Shown piece by piece: positions 45,565 to 54,480 of a stretch of 64,000 bases of DNA (its first letter is position 1; every line of letters starts with the position of its first letter). Where the stretch lies: NCBI GenBank assembly GCA_964017195.1, contig OZ024897.1, positions 37,667,036-37,731,035 on the forward strand, in the 5' to 3' direction. Below the pieces are notes generated by a model. It saw only the letters and a program-made list of their open reading frames with translations. It did no database searches and was not told the DNA's origin. Origin of the DNA: Siderastrea radians. Its lineage: Eukaryota > Cnidaria > Anthozoa > Scleractinia > Rhizangiidae. The translations under genes were made by a program, and so were the position numbers.

Positions 45565-45680
45565 GGAGCTGGCAGTGATGGTGGCGATGAAGGCGGTGAT
45601 GGCGGTGGCGATGGTTGTGTGATGACGGTGGTGGCGTTGAATGTGAAGATGGAGGTGATTGCGGTGATGGTGGTATCTAC
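45565..45680. repeat. GGTGGCGATG-type trinucleotide-rich stretch, left arm
   Basis: Repeated GGTGATGGCGGTGGCGATGG words, mirrored in the right arm at about 50308-50423. It separates ORF B from ORF C. Confidence 0.7.
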
Positions 45681-45732
45681 ACCATAGCCCAGAGTTATAA
45701 AAATGATAGAAAAAAAAAGTTATAACGAAAAT

Positions 45733-46131
45733 ATGGGTTCTAATACAAGTAAATATAGTCTTTCTGCTATGCGAGTTTATTCTGAAAATAAAGTCAAATA
45801 CCGTCTTTTGCAAGAAGCAATGTATTTAGATGAAAAAAATTTAAAATATGATGGTGGAGATAATGAAACTATTGCATTGAATATAGAAGTTGTAATATGT
45901 TTGAATTACATTGTTAATTGTGTTGATAGAATAAGTGATATTACCTTTTTATTTCAAACGACTAACTCAATAAAATTGGATGAATCATTATCAAAATTTT
46001 TTATAATTGAGGAAATATATCAACTAATTGAAACCTTTTTTGAAAAATTAAACTGGTTTTTATTTGATATTAAATACAATATGACAAAATTAGGTAGTTT
46101 GATAAAAAATACAATTATGAAAAAGAATTAA
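45733..46131 (+). CDS. Element ORF C, left arm (possible N-myristoylated protein)
   Basis: ATG at 45733 opens MGSNTSKYS, which fits the N-myristoylation pattern (Gly2, Ser6). The protein is acidic to neutral and helical-looking (ETIALNIEVVICLNYIVN, then IIEEIYQLIETFFEKL). The frame stops at 46129-46131. The -1 frame is open across this point and runs on with similar composition to 46481, and an A AAA AAT heptamer sits at 46104-46110. No family recognised. Mirrored exactly at 49857-50255. Confidence 0.5.
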   Translation: MGSNTSKYSLSAMRVYSENKVKYRLLQEAMYLDEKNLKYDGGDNETIALNIEVVICLNYIVNCVDRISDITFLFQTTNSIKLDESLSKFFIIEEIYQLIETFFEKLNWFLFDIKYNMTKLGSLIKNTIMKKN

Positions 46132-46481
46132 CAAAGTATGAAGTTTATCAAACAATTTCAGTAAATAAAATTGAAAACCATTCAAGCGAACTAAAGAACT
46201 TAATTAATTCAAAGCTTGAATTGTATCCAAAAAATTATTCATTACTTGAAGAAAAATCTGATATTGAAATTGTAAAGAAAATAATGAAAAAGATTGAGAA
46301 AGAAATTAAAAGTATGGAAGAAAAAAATAAAGGTATTGGTAAATACCATGATGACTTTACAAGTTTTCACACCCCCAAGTTAAGTAAAACCCCCTCCCTA
46401 ACAAGTTTCTTTATACCGCGCCCGAGTCGGCATAAAAACTTGTTTTCCGCTCTTCTCACTAGTTTGAAAATGTATAAATAG
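46111..46481 (+). CDS. Element ORF C extension in the -1 frame, left arm
   Basis: Open in the -1 frame relative to ORF C, Lys/Glu-rich and likely coiled coil (IVKKIMKKIEKEIKSMEEKN). No good independent start lies near its beginning, which suggests it is joined to ORF C by frameshifting, splicing or an ancestral frame now broken. The last ~45 residues are of different composition and may not be real. Confidence 0.4.
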
Positions 46482-46608
46482 CTCACAATACGCCAAAAAG
46501 CAATTCAATTTACTTCTTAATATTTCATTCAATCCATAAACATTTTGATGTGTGTTTTCAACAGTAACTGTTTTATCAGCCCATCTTGTTTTTTCTCTCT
46601 ATTTTCAG

Positions 46609-46872
46609 GATTTGACAAATCTTTTCAGAGCCCCAGCCCCTTTCAACGGTATCTGTTCAGACAAAGAATCACGATTTTATAATATTTTTGAAGGGCTGCT
46701 AAATAATAGGAGAAGAAGAGGGGGGCGGCGGGCCCAGAGCAGAGCGAGGGCGAGGGCCCAGATAAACGTAAAGAAAGTTTCTGCGGAAAAGCGGAAAAAT
46801 CAAATTGGGCGCAAAAACAGTACTGTCCCAAATGGACAACAAATTTCAAATGGACGAATGAAAAAAGTTTAA
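46609..46872 (+). CDS. Element ORF D, left arm (very basic, core-protein-like)
   Basis: The acceptor CTATTTTCAG at 46599-46608 opens a frame starting DLTNLFRAPAPFNGICSD, followed by an Arg-rich run (RRRRGGRRAQSRARARAQ) and a Lys/Asn-rich end. An ATTAATAAA-like polyadenylation word follows at about 46884. The Arg-Gly run resembles DNA-condensing core peptides of adenovirus-like and Polinton-like viruses, but short basic proteins are easy to mis-assign. Mirrored at 49116-49379. Confidence 0.45.
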   Translation, partial: DLTNLFRAPAPFNGICSDKESRFYNIFEGLLNNRRRRGGRRAQSRARARAQINVKKVSAEKRKNQIGRKNSTVPNGQQISNGRMKKV

Positions 46873-47344
46873 GGAATTCGAGTTAATAAAGAAAAAAAAT
46901 TTTCCATATGGTCGTTGGTGTGAGTTTTGCAAGAAAAGAGGGAGCCCCCGAGAAGAGAGATGAAAGTGATTTAAATCCAAAAAAAACACGCCCGGGCGCC
47001 AAGTAAAAAACAGCCAGTTTACCGCGGGAATGTGCTCGGGAGCTTGATGATATTGGTGGGTGTTTTAAAATTTTTGAAAACTCTCTTCCTCACTTACTAC
47101 TTCTGAAAGCCGGTAAACAACGGGCGGGCGAAAACAGACAAAGAGAATCCAACAAATCAAATCCTATTCAGTTTTTTTTAGAAGTACTTCAAAGAAATTT
47201 CAAAAAAAATTTAATTAAAAGAGAATTTATATAAAAATTTTTCAAAAAAAACTGAATGTTTTTATATAAAGTACAAAAAAGTTTTTGAAAAAAATAACTA
47301 ATCAACAAAAAAAATAATTATTCAACAAAAATATGTTGAAACAG

Positions 47345-47815
47345 GCTGTAAAGGGGTGCGTGCTGCATGAAACGGGGCAGGTGTAGATAAATAAGCCGGC
47401 CGTTGACGGGGCGCGTACTGCATGAAACGGGGCGATATGCCGGCCGTTGACGGGGCGCGTGCTGCATGAAACGGGGCGATATGCCGGCCGTTGACGGGGC
47501 GCGTGCTGCATGAAACGGGGCGATATACCGGCCGTTGACGGGGCGCGTGCTGCATGAAACGGGGCGAGTGTAGATAAATATGCCGGCCACTCATGTTACG
47601 GGGCGGGTGTAAATAAATATGCCGGCCGCTTGCTACACGAAACGGGGAGGATGATGCATTACATGCCGGCCGCCGAAACGGGGCGATATACCGGCCGCTT
47701 GCTTCATGTTACGGGGCGTTATACCGGCCGCCGAAACGGGGCGGATGATGCATTTCATGCCGGCCGTCGACATGAAACGGGGCGGATGATGCATTTCACG
47801 CGCCGGCCGGAGAAA
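47345..47815. repeat. GC-rich ~44-bp tandem repeat in the element's centre
   Basis: The unit CCGGCCGTTGACGGGGCGCG plus TGCTGCATGAAACGGGGCGATATG repeats about four times almost exactly, then degenerates into ACGGGG / GCCGGCCG words to 47815. It contrasts sharply with AT-rich surroundings. Confidence 0.9.
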
Positions 47816-47958
47816 GGAGGTTATGATTGTAAAGATGCAATCAAAAAACTAAAAAAATAACATATTCATCTATTCATGAAATGGCTTTAAGTTATCAATT
47901 TGTACTAAATCTAAAAATTTACTTACCAGCGTCAAAAGAGCATCTGCTCCTTTACTTT

Positions 47959-48318
47959 TTATTCCTTTACCAATTTCAATGAATTTCCACAAAAAGTCAT
48001 CATGAATTTTTTTGTTTCTTCATGCAATGTTTTTTTACATTCTTCTGCTTCTAATTTTATTTCTTCTATTATTATTTTTGCGTATAAGTTACGACGATTT
48101 TTTTCAAACTTTTCGCACTTATCAATGATTTTTTGAATTGTTATTTCATTTATTTTGTCTTTTTCTTCATACAGTTTTATCAGTCGTTCTAATAAACTGA
48201 AGATCAATAATACAAGACCACCACCAGCTGCCAAACTTTTCAAGCCAACATTTTGCAATTGATTTGAATTTGTTGTTTCAGTACTACTCGCAGTATCTTG
48301 TGCATTAGTTGCGCTCAT
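47959..48318 (-). CDS. Element central ORF E: single-pass membrane, coiled-coil protein
   Basis: 119 residues from an ATG at 48318 (context ATTGTCGTC..). A Ser/Thr/Asn-rich N-terminus of about 26 residues is followed by one hydrophobic segment (LAAGGGLVLLIFSLLERLI, about 29-47) and a charged helical region rich in Glu/Lys (KINEITIQKIIDKCEKFEKN). No family recognised. It is one of only two frames unique to the centre, so it is present once per element. Confidence 0.55.
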   Translation of the reverse strand: MSATNAQDTASSTETTNSNQLQNVGLKSLAAGGGLVLLIFSLLERLIKLYEEKDKINEITIQKIIDKCEKFEKNRRNLYAKIIIEEIKLEAEECKKTLHEETKKFMMTFCGNSLKLVKE

Positions 48319-48410
48319 TGTCGTCGTATTGTTGAGTAAATGAGTTTTTGTTTATCAATTTTAATCTGGTGTTTGAAATGATTGGCAAAAATTTATGAGA
48401 TTTCAGGGCC

Positions 48411-48512
48411 GCCGGCCGCCAGCGCTTGCTACATTAAACGGAGCGGCTGTAATAAGCCGGCCGCTTTCTACATGTTACGGGGCGGATGATGCATTACATG
48501 CCGGCCGCCCTA
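48411..48512. repeat. Second GC-rich block, same words as 47345-47815
   Basis: GCCGGCCGCCAGCGCTTGCT, ACGGAGCGGCTGTAATAAGC and ACGGGGCGGATGATGCATTA flank ORF E on its other side. ORF E is thus bracketed by the GCCGGCCG / ACGGGGCG words. Confidence 0.8.
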
Positions 48513-48538
48513 TTGAAATAATGTATCTCTTGTATTAA

Positions 48539-48832
48539 ATGGCTGGCTCAACATCTTCAATGGCATTTCAAAATGACACATTTGAAAAAACAGAATTCTC
48601 TCCAGTTTTTTATTCAACACAATTAATATGCAGAATTTGTGAAAAAAAATATAAAAGTACAGCTTGGTTTGAAAAACATGTCAAAAAATGTAATGAAACA
48701 TTTTTTTGCTGTTGTGGTCTTAATTTCAACAGCAAAAAAGATTATAATTGCCACAAAAATACATGCGATAAATATTTAAGTAACGCGGCAATTGGCTGTT
48801 ACTACTCTCTCTTTAAAAAACATAGGATTTGA
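48539..48832 (+). CDS. Element central ORF F: C2HC-type zinc-finger protein
   Basis: 97 residues from an ATG at 48539. Two zinc-finger-like units are visible: CRICEKKY..WFEKHVKKC (C-x2-C...H-x3-C) and CCCGLNFNSKKDYNCHKNTC (C-x-C...H-x4-C). These suggest DNA or RNA binding. The stop lies 11 bases inside the right arm (arm starts at 48822). No named family. Confidence 0.6.
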   Translation: MAGSTSSMAFQNDTFEKTEFSPVFYSTQLICRICEKKYKSTAWFEKHVKKCNETFFCCCGLNFNSKKDYNCHKNTCDKYLSNAAIGCYYSLFKKHRI

Positions 48833-49115
48833 TTTGTTGGATTCTCTTTGTCTGTTTTCGCCCGCCCGTTGTTTACCGGCTTTCAGAAGTAGTAAGTGAG
48901 GAAGAGAGTTTTCAAAAATTTTAAAACACCCACCAATATCATCAAGCTCCCGAGCACATTCCCGCGGTAAACTGGCTGTTTTTTACTTGGCGCCCGGGCG
49001 TGTTTTTTTTGGATTTAAATCACTTTCATCTCTCTTCTCGGGGGCTCCCTCTTTTCTTGCAAAACTCACACCAACGACCATATGGAAAATTTTTTTCTTT
49101 ATTAACTCGAATTCC

Positions 49116-49379
49116 TTAAACTTTTTTCATTCGTCCATTTGAAATTTGTTGTCCATTTGGGACAGTACTGTTTTTGCGCCCAATTTGATTTTTCCGCTTT
49201 TCCGCAGAAACTTTCTTTACGTTTATCTGGGCCCTCGCCCTCGCTCTGCTCTGGGCCCGCCGCCCCCCTCTTCTTCTCCTATTATTTAGCAGCCCTTCAA
49301 AAATATTATAAAATCGTGATTCTTTGTCTGAACAGATACCGTTGAAAGGGGCTGGGGCTCTGAAAAGATTTGTCAAATC
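49116..49379 (-). CDS. Element ORF D, right arm
   Basis: Mirror of 46609-46872. A C/T difference lies just before the acceptor; the exon part encodes the same protein. Confidence 0.45.
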   Translation of the reverse strand, partial: DLTNLFRAPAPFNGICSDKESRFYNIFEGLLNNRRRRGGRRAQSRARARAQINVKKVSAEKRKNQIGRKNSTVPNGQQISNGRMKKV

Positions 49380-49506
49380 CTGAAAATAGAGAAAAAAAAC
49401 AAGATGGGCTGATAAAACAGTTACTGTTGAAAACACACATCAAAATGTTTATGGATTGAATGAAATATTAAGAAGTAAATTGAATTGCTTTTTGGCGTAT
49501 TGTGAG

Positions 49507-49877
49507 CTATTTATACATTTTCAAACTAGTGAGAAGAGCGGAAAACAAGTTTTTATGCCGACTCGGGCGCGGTATAAAGAAACTTGTTAGGGAGGGGGTT
49601 TTACTTAACTTGGGGGTGTGAAAACTTGTAAAGTCATCATGGTATTTACCAATACCTTTATTTTTTTCTTCCATACTTTTAATTTCTTTCTCAATCTTTT
49701 TCATTATTTTCTTTACAATTTCAATATCAGATTTTTCTTCAAGTAATGAATAATTTTTTGGATACAATTCAAGCTTTGAATTAATTAAGTTCTTTAGTTC
49801 GCTTGAATGGTTTTCAATTTTATTTACTGAAATTGTTTGATAAACTTCATACTTTGTTAATTCTTTTTCATAATTGT
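49507..49877 (-). CDS. Element ORF C extension (-1 frame), right arm
   Basis: Mirror of 46111-46481 with identical frame structure. Confidence 0.4.
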
Positions 49878-50255
49878 ATTTTTTATCAAACTACCTAATT
49901 TTGTCATATTGTATTTAATATCAAATAAAAACCAGTTTAATTTTTCAAAAAAGGTTTCAATTAGTTGATATATTTCCTCAATTATAAAAAATTTTGATAA
50001 TGATTCATCCAATTTTATTGAGTTAGTCGTTTGAAATAAAAAGGTAATATCACTTATTCTATCAACACAATTAACAATGTAATTCAAACATATTACAACT
50101 TCTATATTCAATGCAATAGTTTCATTATCTCCACCATCATATTTTAAATTTTTTTCATCTAAATACATTGCTTCTTGCAAAAGACGGTATTTGACTTTAT
50201 TTTCAGAATAAACTCGCATAGCAGAAAGACTATATTTACTTGTATTAGAACCCAT
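49857..50255 (-). CDS. Element ORF C, right arm
   Basis: Mirror of 45733-46131. It starts MGSNTSK, carries the same heptamer (49878-49884) and has the same stop. Confidence 0.5.
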   Translation of the reverse strand: MGSNTSKYSLSAMRVYSENKVKYRLLQEAMYLDEKNLKYDGGDNETIALNIEVVICLNYIVNCVDRISDITFLFQTTNSIKLDESLSKFFIIEEIYQLIETFFEKLNWFLFDIKYNMTKLGSLIKNTIMKKN

Positions 50256-50433
50256 ATTTTCGTTATAACTTTTTTTTTCTATCATTTTTATAACTCTGGG
50301 CTATGGTGTAGATACCACCATCACCGCAATCACCTCCATCTTCACATTCAACGCCACCACCGTCATCACACAACCATCGCCACCGCCATCACCGCCTTCA
50401 TCGCCACCATCACTGCCAGCTCCCAAGATGTTG

Positions 50434-50680
50434 TTAATAATGATTATTTTCCGCCACACCCCTGCTGATATATCCCCACTTTTCCAAATTTGTTGGAATT
50501 TCGCCATATTTGTTGAAAAACAGAAAAAGTTTTTTCGCAATGGAAGTTGGGAAAAAGGAAATCCATACAAAAAATTCCATTCTTGCACCTGCAGCGGCAA
50601 GAAAATATTTGTTGCAAAGATTGAGCATCTCTTCGAAAGTTTGTTTCTTCTTTACAAGACAAATTGTCGGGCATATCACT
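50434..50680 (-). CDS. Element ORF B, right arm (possible exon)
   Basis: Mirror of 45308-45554, with the same acceptor upstream. Confidence 0.35.
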
Positions 50681-50758
50681 CTGAAAAAGCAAAAAATGGG
50701 CAGATTGGGACCAACTATATGTTGTTTCTTGGGGTTTGTTTTCTGTTTCGAAGGTGGA

Positions 50759-51319
50759 TCAATTGTTCCTGTTTAGAAAATTCCTTGCTTTTGTCATAAG
50801 CAGGTAAAAATTCCAAAAGCGCTGAACTTGTATGCAACTCTGCGGCATTTTCTCTTGTTGGGTGTTGTTTTTTCTTCTCCAAGCAAACAACGCGGCGCCT
50901 AACGCGCCCATTTCAGAAATCTCTTTTTCCAAAAATATTCTATGTGTTGGTGTTTCTTTGTCTGTTTTTTCTTCCCCGGGTGCAGGAAAAGAATTGTTCT
51001 TGGGTGTTTCCAAAAATTGTAATGCTCTCCTTCTTGCTGGCAGGTTTGTGGTTTTTTTCGTTTTTTTTGTTTTCGGGGGGTATTCTTGTAAATAGTGTTT
51101 TGCTAATTCTCTTCTATATTTTTTGTACTCTTCGCATTTGGAACCTATACACTGCATGTTGGAATTTGTTTTTTGTTTGGTGCGGCTCGAATTGAATTTC
51201 ACACAATTGTTTTGAAAACTTCGTGCTCCTTCTATTTTGATTTGCAAACAATCAAGTTTTTGTTGAGGAAGAGCGTACAAAGTTACTTCTATTCGTGTGC
51301 ATCCTCCTCTTTCTTGCAC
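50759..51319 (-). CDS. Element ORF A, right arm
   Basis: Mirror of 44669-45229. The protein is identical despite one A/G difference, which is synonymous in this frame. Confidence 0.5.
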   Translation of the reverse strand: MQERGGCTRIEVTLYALPQQKLDCLQIKIEGARSFQNNCVKFNSSRTKQKTNSNMQCIGSKCEEYKKYRRELAKHYLQEYPPKTKKTKKTTNLPARRRALQFLETPKNNSFPAPGEEKTDKETPTHRIFLEKEISEMGALGAALFAWRRKNNTQQEKMPQSCIQVQRFWNFYLLMTKARNFLNRNN

Positions 51320-51602
51320 TGGATGTTGGAAAGTTTGGCTAAGATTATTTGGACGATCTGCCTTTGCCGGCCAGGTTCTCGAATTTCTCCTGCTTCAGGA
51401 TATTTTTGTTCGCGCCACTCTCCCATTTTCGTCGGTGGATATCCAAGTGAAAACATGTTATCCTACATTTTTTTCTCGAGGAATTAAACTTCTTTTAAAA
51501 TTTCTGTGCCAGAACCCTCATTTTCATGTGTGTGTTTTGTCGTATAAAGCACGCTCTCATAAAGCCTGTTACAGAACACCCATTTTACTATACTACTGAA
51601 AC

Positions 51603-52210
51603 ATTTAGAAGACAAGATCATTGTACAAATGAACTAACGTACAGAGAACGTTTAGTGGAAGACAAGACTTCTTCCGTACAAACGAAATAACGTATGAAGA
51701 AAAGACTAACGCCGTAACGTACGGAAAACCATTTATAAGACAAAATGAATGCATTACACACGAACTAACGAGCGGAAAAACGTTAAGAAGGCAAGACTAA
51801 CGCCGTAACGTGCGGAAAACCATTTAGAAGTCAAAATGAATGCATTACACATGAACCAACGAGCGGAGAAACGTTAAGAAGACACGACTAACGCCGTAAC
51901 TTGCGGAGAAACGTTTTGAAGTCAAGATTAATGCAGTACAAACGAACTAACGTGCAGAGAAACGTTTGAGAAACGTCTAGAAAAAAAAAGAGTAACGCCC
52001 TAACGAGAATGATGGAAGAAAAAACTAATACCGTACGAAAAGAAGTAAAAAAAAAAAAACAAGAATGACGCTCTCTGACAAATGAGCTGACATACGTAAA
52101 AACGTTGAGGAAACAAGAGAAACGGTAGTAGTATACAAATGAACTGGAGTACAAAGAAACGTTCAGAAGCAAGGGTGACCAATGCCTACATATATACGAA
52201 CCGACGTAGC
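51603..52210. repeat. Minisatellite, right part
   Basis: Continuation of the array at 44030-44389 (ACATTTAGAAGACAAGATCA, GAACTAACG.GCGGA.AAACG, ACGCCGTAACGT). The two parts form one array split by the 7.2-kb insertion. Confidence 0.85.
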
Positions 52211-53020
52211 GTTCCTTAAAAATGATTATGTGATAACCGAAATTAGTTTTGTACGGAATTGAACACAAGTTGAAAATTTCTTGTAATTTGGTCTAACAAA
52301 GTAGCCGGCATTTCAGACACGAGTAGCCGGCGAAAACGCCGGCCGCCGGCGCTTCTGGAGAACGCTGAATTAAATGGTCTCGCGTTTTCAGGCGAATACG
52401 TCTGGCTTCAAATGACATCCTGATTTTGGCCTAATATGAATGATAAGTCATATCGTCACTTACGGGTAGTTTCACCGTGCCATTATATTTTCGAACATTT
52501 GCAGCCCGTTTTATTGAGAAAACGTGACTAGAAAACCGCTTTCTAAATATATTGTCGCCTTAAGCGAACCCGTGAGGCGTTGTGGTTGTTCCGAAAACGC
52601 GGGGTGCGGGGTCATTAAAAAAAGCGAATAATGAAAATTAAAAAATAATTAAATAATAAACCAATAAATAAATAAACAAACAAACAAGTAAATAAATAAA
52701 TAAATAAATAGGCAGCGTCTAGATACCCGGCAGCCGAGTGCGGATCATGACTAAATAACCAGCAGTCCGAAATTTTCGAAGGATTTCGACGGAAAGGCTT
52801 TTTTTAACGTTTTGAAAGTATTCAATATTTATTTAGAATTGCCAAGCGATTCAGAAAGGTATTTTGGTTTTGTAGTTGACAAGTTTTCCGCGCTTGTGCA
52901 TACTACAAAATGCGATGTTTGCGACACTCGGCTTAGAATTTTTTGTGGCTATATCCGCCAGTCAGAACGCACAGAAGTTGGACGGAATTTCTCGTCCAAA
53001 CGTCCTGGGAGCATTCGAAG

Positions 53021-53166
53021 TTTGTTAAGAATTATCAAGCGATTTAAAAGACCAATTTGGTTTTGTAGCTGGGGAATTTTCCGAGCTTGAGCATGCTAGA
53101 AACTAGCTTGCTTGATCCCTGACCCGAGACGTCACGCAACCATAGTGTGGTGGCAATTGTCACGGA
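53021..53166. repeat. Left copy of an inverted repeat (pairs with 54330-54480)
   Basis: Shared words (second copy inverted) are TTGGTTTTGTAGCTGGGGAA, TTTTCCGAGCTTGAGCAT, CTTGCTTGATCCCTG, TGACCCGAG and AATTGTCACGGA. A related shorter copy lies near 52845-52920. Probably ends of an old mobile element. Confidence 0.75.
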
Positions 53167-54329
53167 CTCTATCTAACACCTGGATAATCTGCTCCGAATT
53201 TTTAGAGACAGACTTTTAATACAGGAAAATAGAGTACAAGCTACCAAATATAAAACAATTATCTACATTGAAAGCTACAAAAGAATTAATGAATTCTGAT
53301 AATTATTTTGTTGAGATTCAATTGATGAGATACTTTCTATCATGCTAAAATTTACGCAATAATCTATTATCAATTCAGACTGTTACTTGATTGTTATCTC
53401 CTTATTACATTACACTCGCTTTTTTATAAGAACCTTTTTTATAAGAACGTCGAGGCTGCAATTGACCCAGATTTTAAGAACATACTAAGAACGTACCCAA
53501 ACTGAGACTAAGAGACAAAGCAGTAATTTTGTTCAGCTCCGCATTCGTTTTTGCATCGAGCTAAAAACACATCATGAGTAACAACATGAATTTCTATCGA
53601 ATCACATTTTCTTTGTTTTGTTTTGTTTTTTTCAATGGAGAGCTCAGGCTATATTCTCTTTCTTTCTCTGTGGGAGAGTAATAAAGTGAATTTTGCTAAG
53701 AAAAAAAAGCAACAACAGCATGTATGTCAAAGAAATGTGACATGATACAGCGCACAATGGGCGTTTTAAGGTTTCCTGAGGGGGACATTGGGGGACGGTC
53801 AACACCGCAACACCGCAGAAAAAATATAACGAACACCGCATCACCGCAAAAAAAGTTGACGAAACACCGACACTGCAATTCAATTTTTGTCCTACGATTT
53901 AAATGATCTAAAAAGCTTCTTGGAAAAGGGAAAACGTCCTCACGTGATGTAATATTTTTCATTTAAACAAATGTTATTACCTCAACAATTTTCTATACCA
54001 TGTAACTAAGAACATGCTTAGAACATTTTAGCCTCAAAACGTCAAAAATTAAGAACATTCAGTTTCGGTTCAGCCTAAGCCGCAAAGACTGTATTATTTC
54101 TTTTTGTTGAGTTGTATGCAATTGCAATACTGTAAGAACTTATAGTCGCGCAAATAAAGCTAATTGTTGTAGTTGTTGTTTGAAACCAGAGTGCCAGGCG
54201 TGTCTACATGCCCGGCAGCCGGGCGCAGTTAAATTGAAATGGTAAATGCTCCGCAGTTCACAGCTCAGAGGCTTCACAGTCATTTTTCAGATTACTGAAA
54301 TAAAGTTTCAGTGATAACAACTCTGACAG

Positions 54330-54480
54330 CATCCGTGACAATTTCCCTTTGGCTGCGTAACGGCTCGGGTCAGACAGGGATCAAGCAAGTTAGCGATTTT
54401 CTAGTATGCTCAAGCTCGGAAAATTCCCCAGCTACAAAACCAAACTGGACTGTTAAATCGTTGGTAATTCTAAACCAGGT
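54330..54480. repeat. Right copy of the inverted repeat
   Basis: Inverted match of 53021-53166 (here CTCGGGTCAGACAGGGATCA, ATGCTCAAGCTCGGAAAATT). Confidence 0.75.

Larger units (their letters stand above)
44390..47166 (+). repeat. Left arm of the 7.2-kb element
   Basis: Inverted copy of 48822-51597. Outside the one-base run difference, positions mirror exactly (coordinate sum 95988). Confidence 0.9.
44390..51597. mobile_element. 7,208-bp element with two ~2.78-kb inverted arms
   Basis: It starts AGTAGTATAGTAAAATGGG and ends CCCATTTTACTATACTACT. GAAAC lies directly outside both ends (44385-44389, 51598-51602), a 5-bp target duplication. The arms 44390-47166 and 48822-51597 are inverted copies. 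The differences I found are an A5/A6 run near 44580, a synonymous A/G near 45148 and a C/T near 46588. The 1,655-bp centre is unique. 5'-AG ends with a short tandem and a 5-6 bp duplication are Polinton-like (retroviral-type integrase) traits, but no polymerase, integrase, ATPase or capsid gene is recognised. A non-autonomous or degenerate virus-like element is the best guess. Confidence 0.85.
48822..51597 (-). repeat. Right arm of the 7.2-kb element
   Basis: Inverted copy of 44390-47166, one base shorter because of an A5/A6 run. Confidence 0.9.

Noticed and set aside
45565..45680. Glycine/aspartate-rich protein region
   Set aside because: All frames are low complexity from GGTGATGGC repeats; kept only as a repeat.
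47302..47594. Several overlapping minus-strand frames rich in Arg/Pro/His
   Set aside because: They are three readings of the GC-rich 44-bp tandem repeat and have no independent support.
47345..47815. CRISPR-like array
   Set aside because: The units are contiguous tandem repeats without unique spacers, in an animal genome.
52325..52350. Helitron 3' end (GCCGGC hairpin)
   Set aside because: The hairpin is not followed by a CTRR terminus, and no Helitron 5' end or Rep/helicase sequence is seen.
53460..53530. Missing SGK hydrophobic-motif exon
   Set aside because: A DPDF-like text exists only on the wrong strand and without splice sites.
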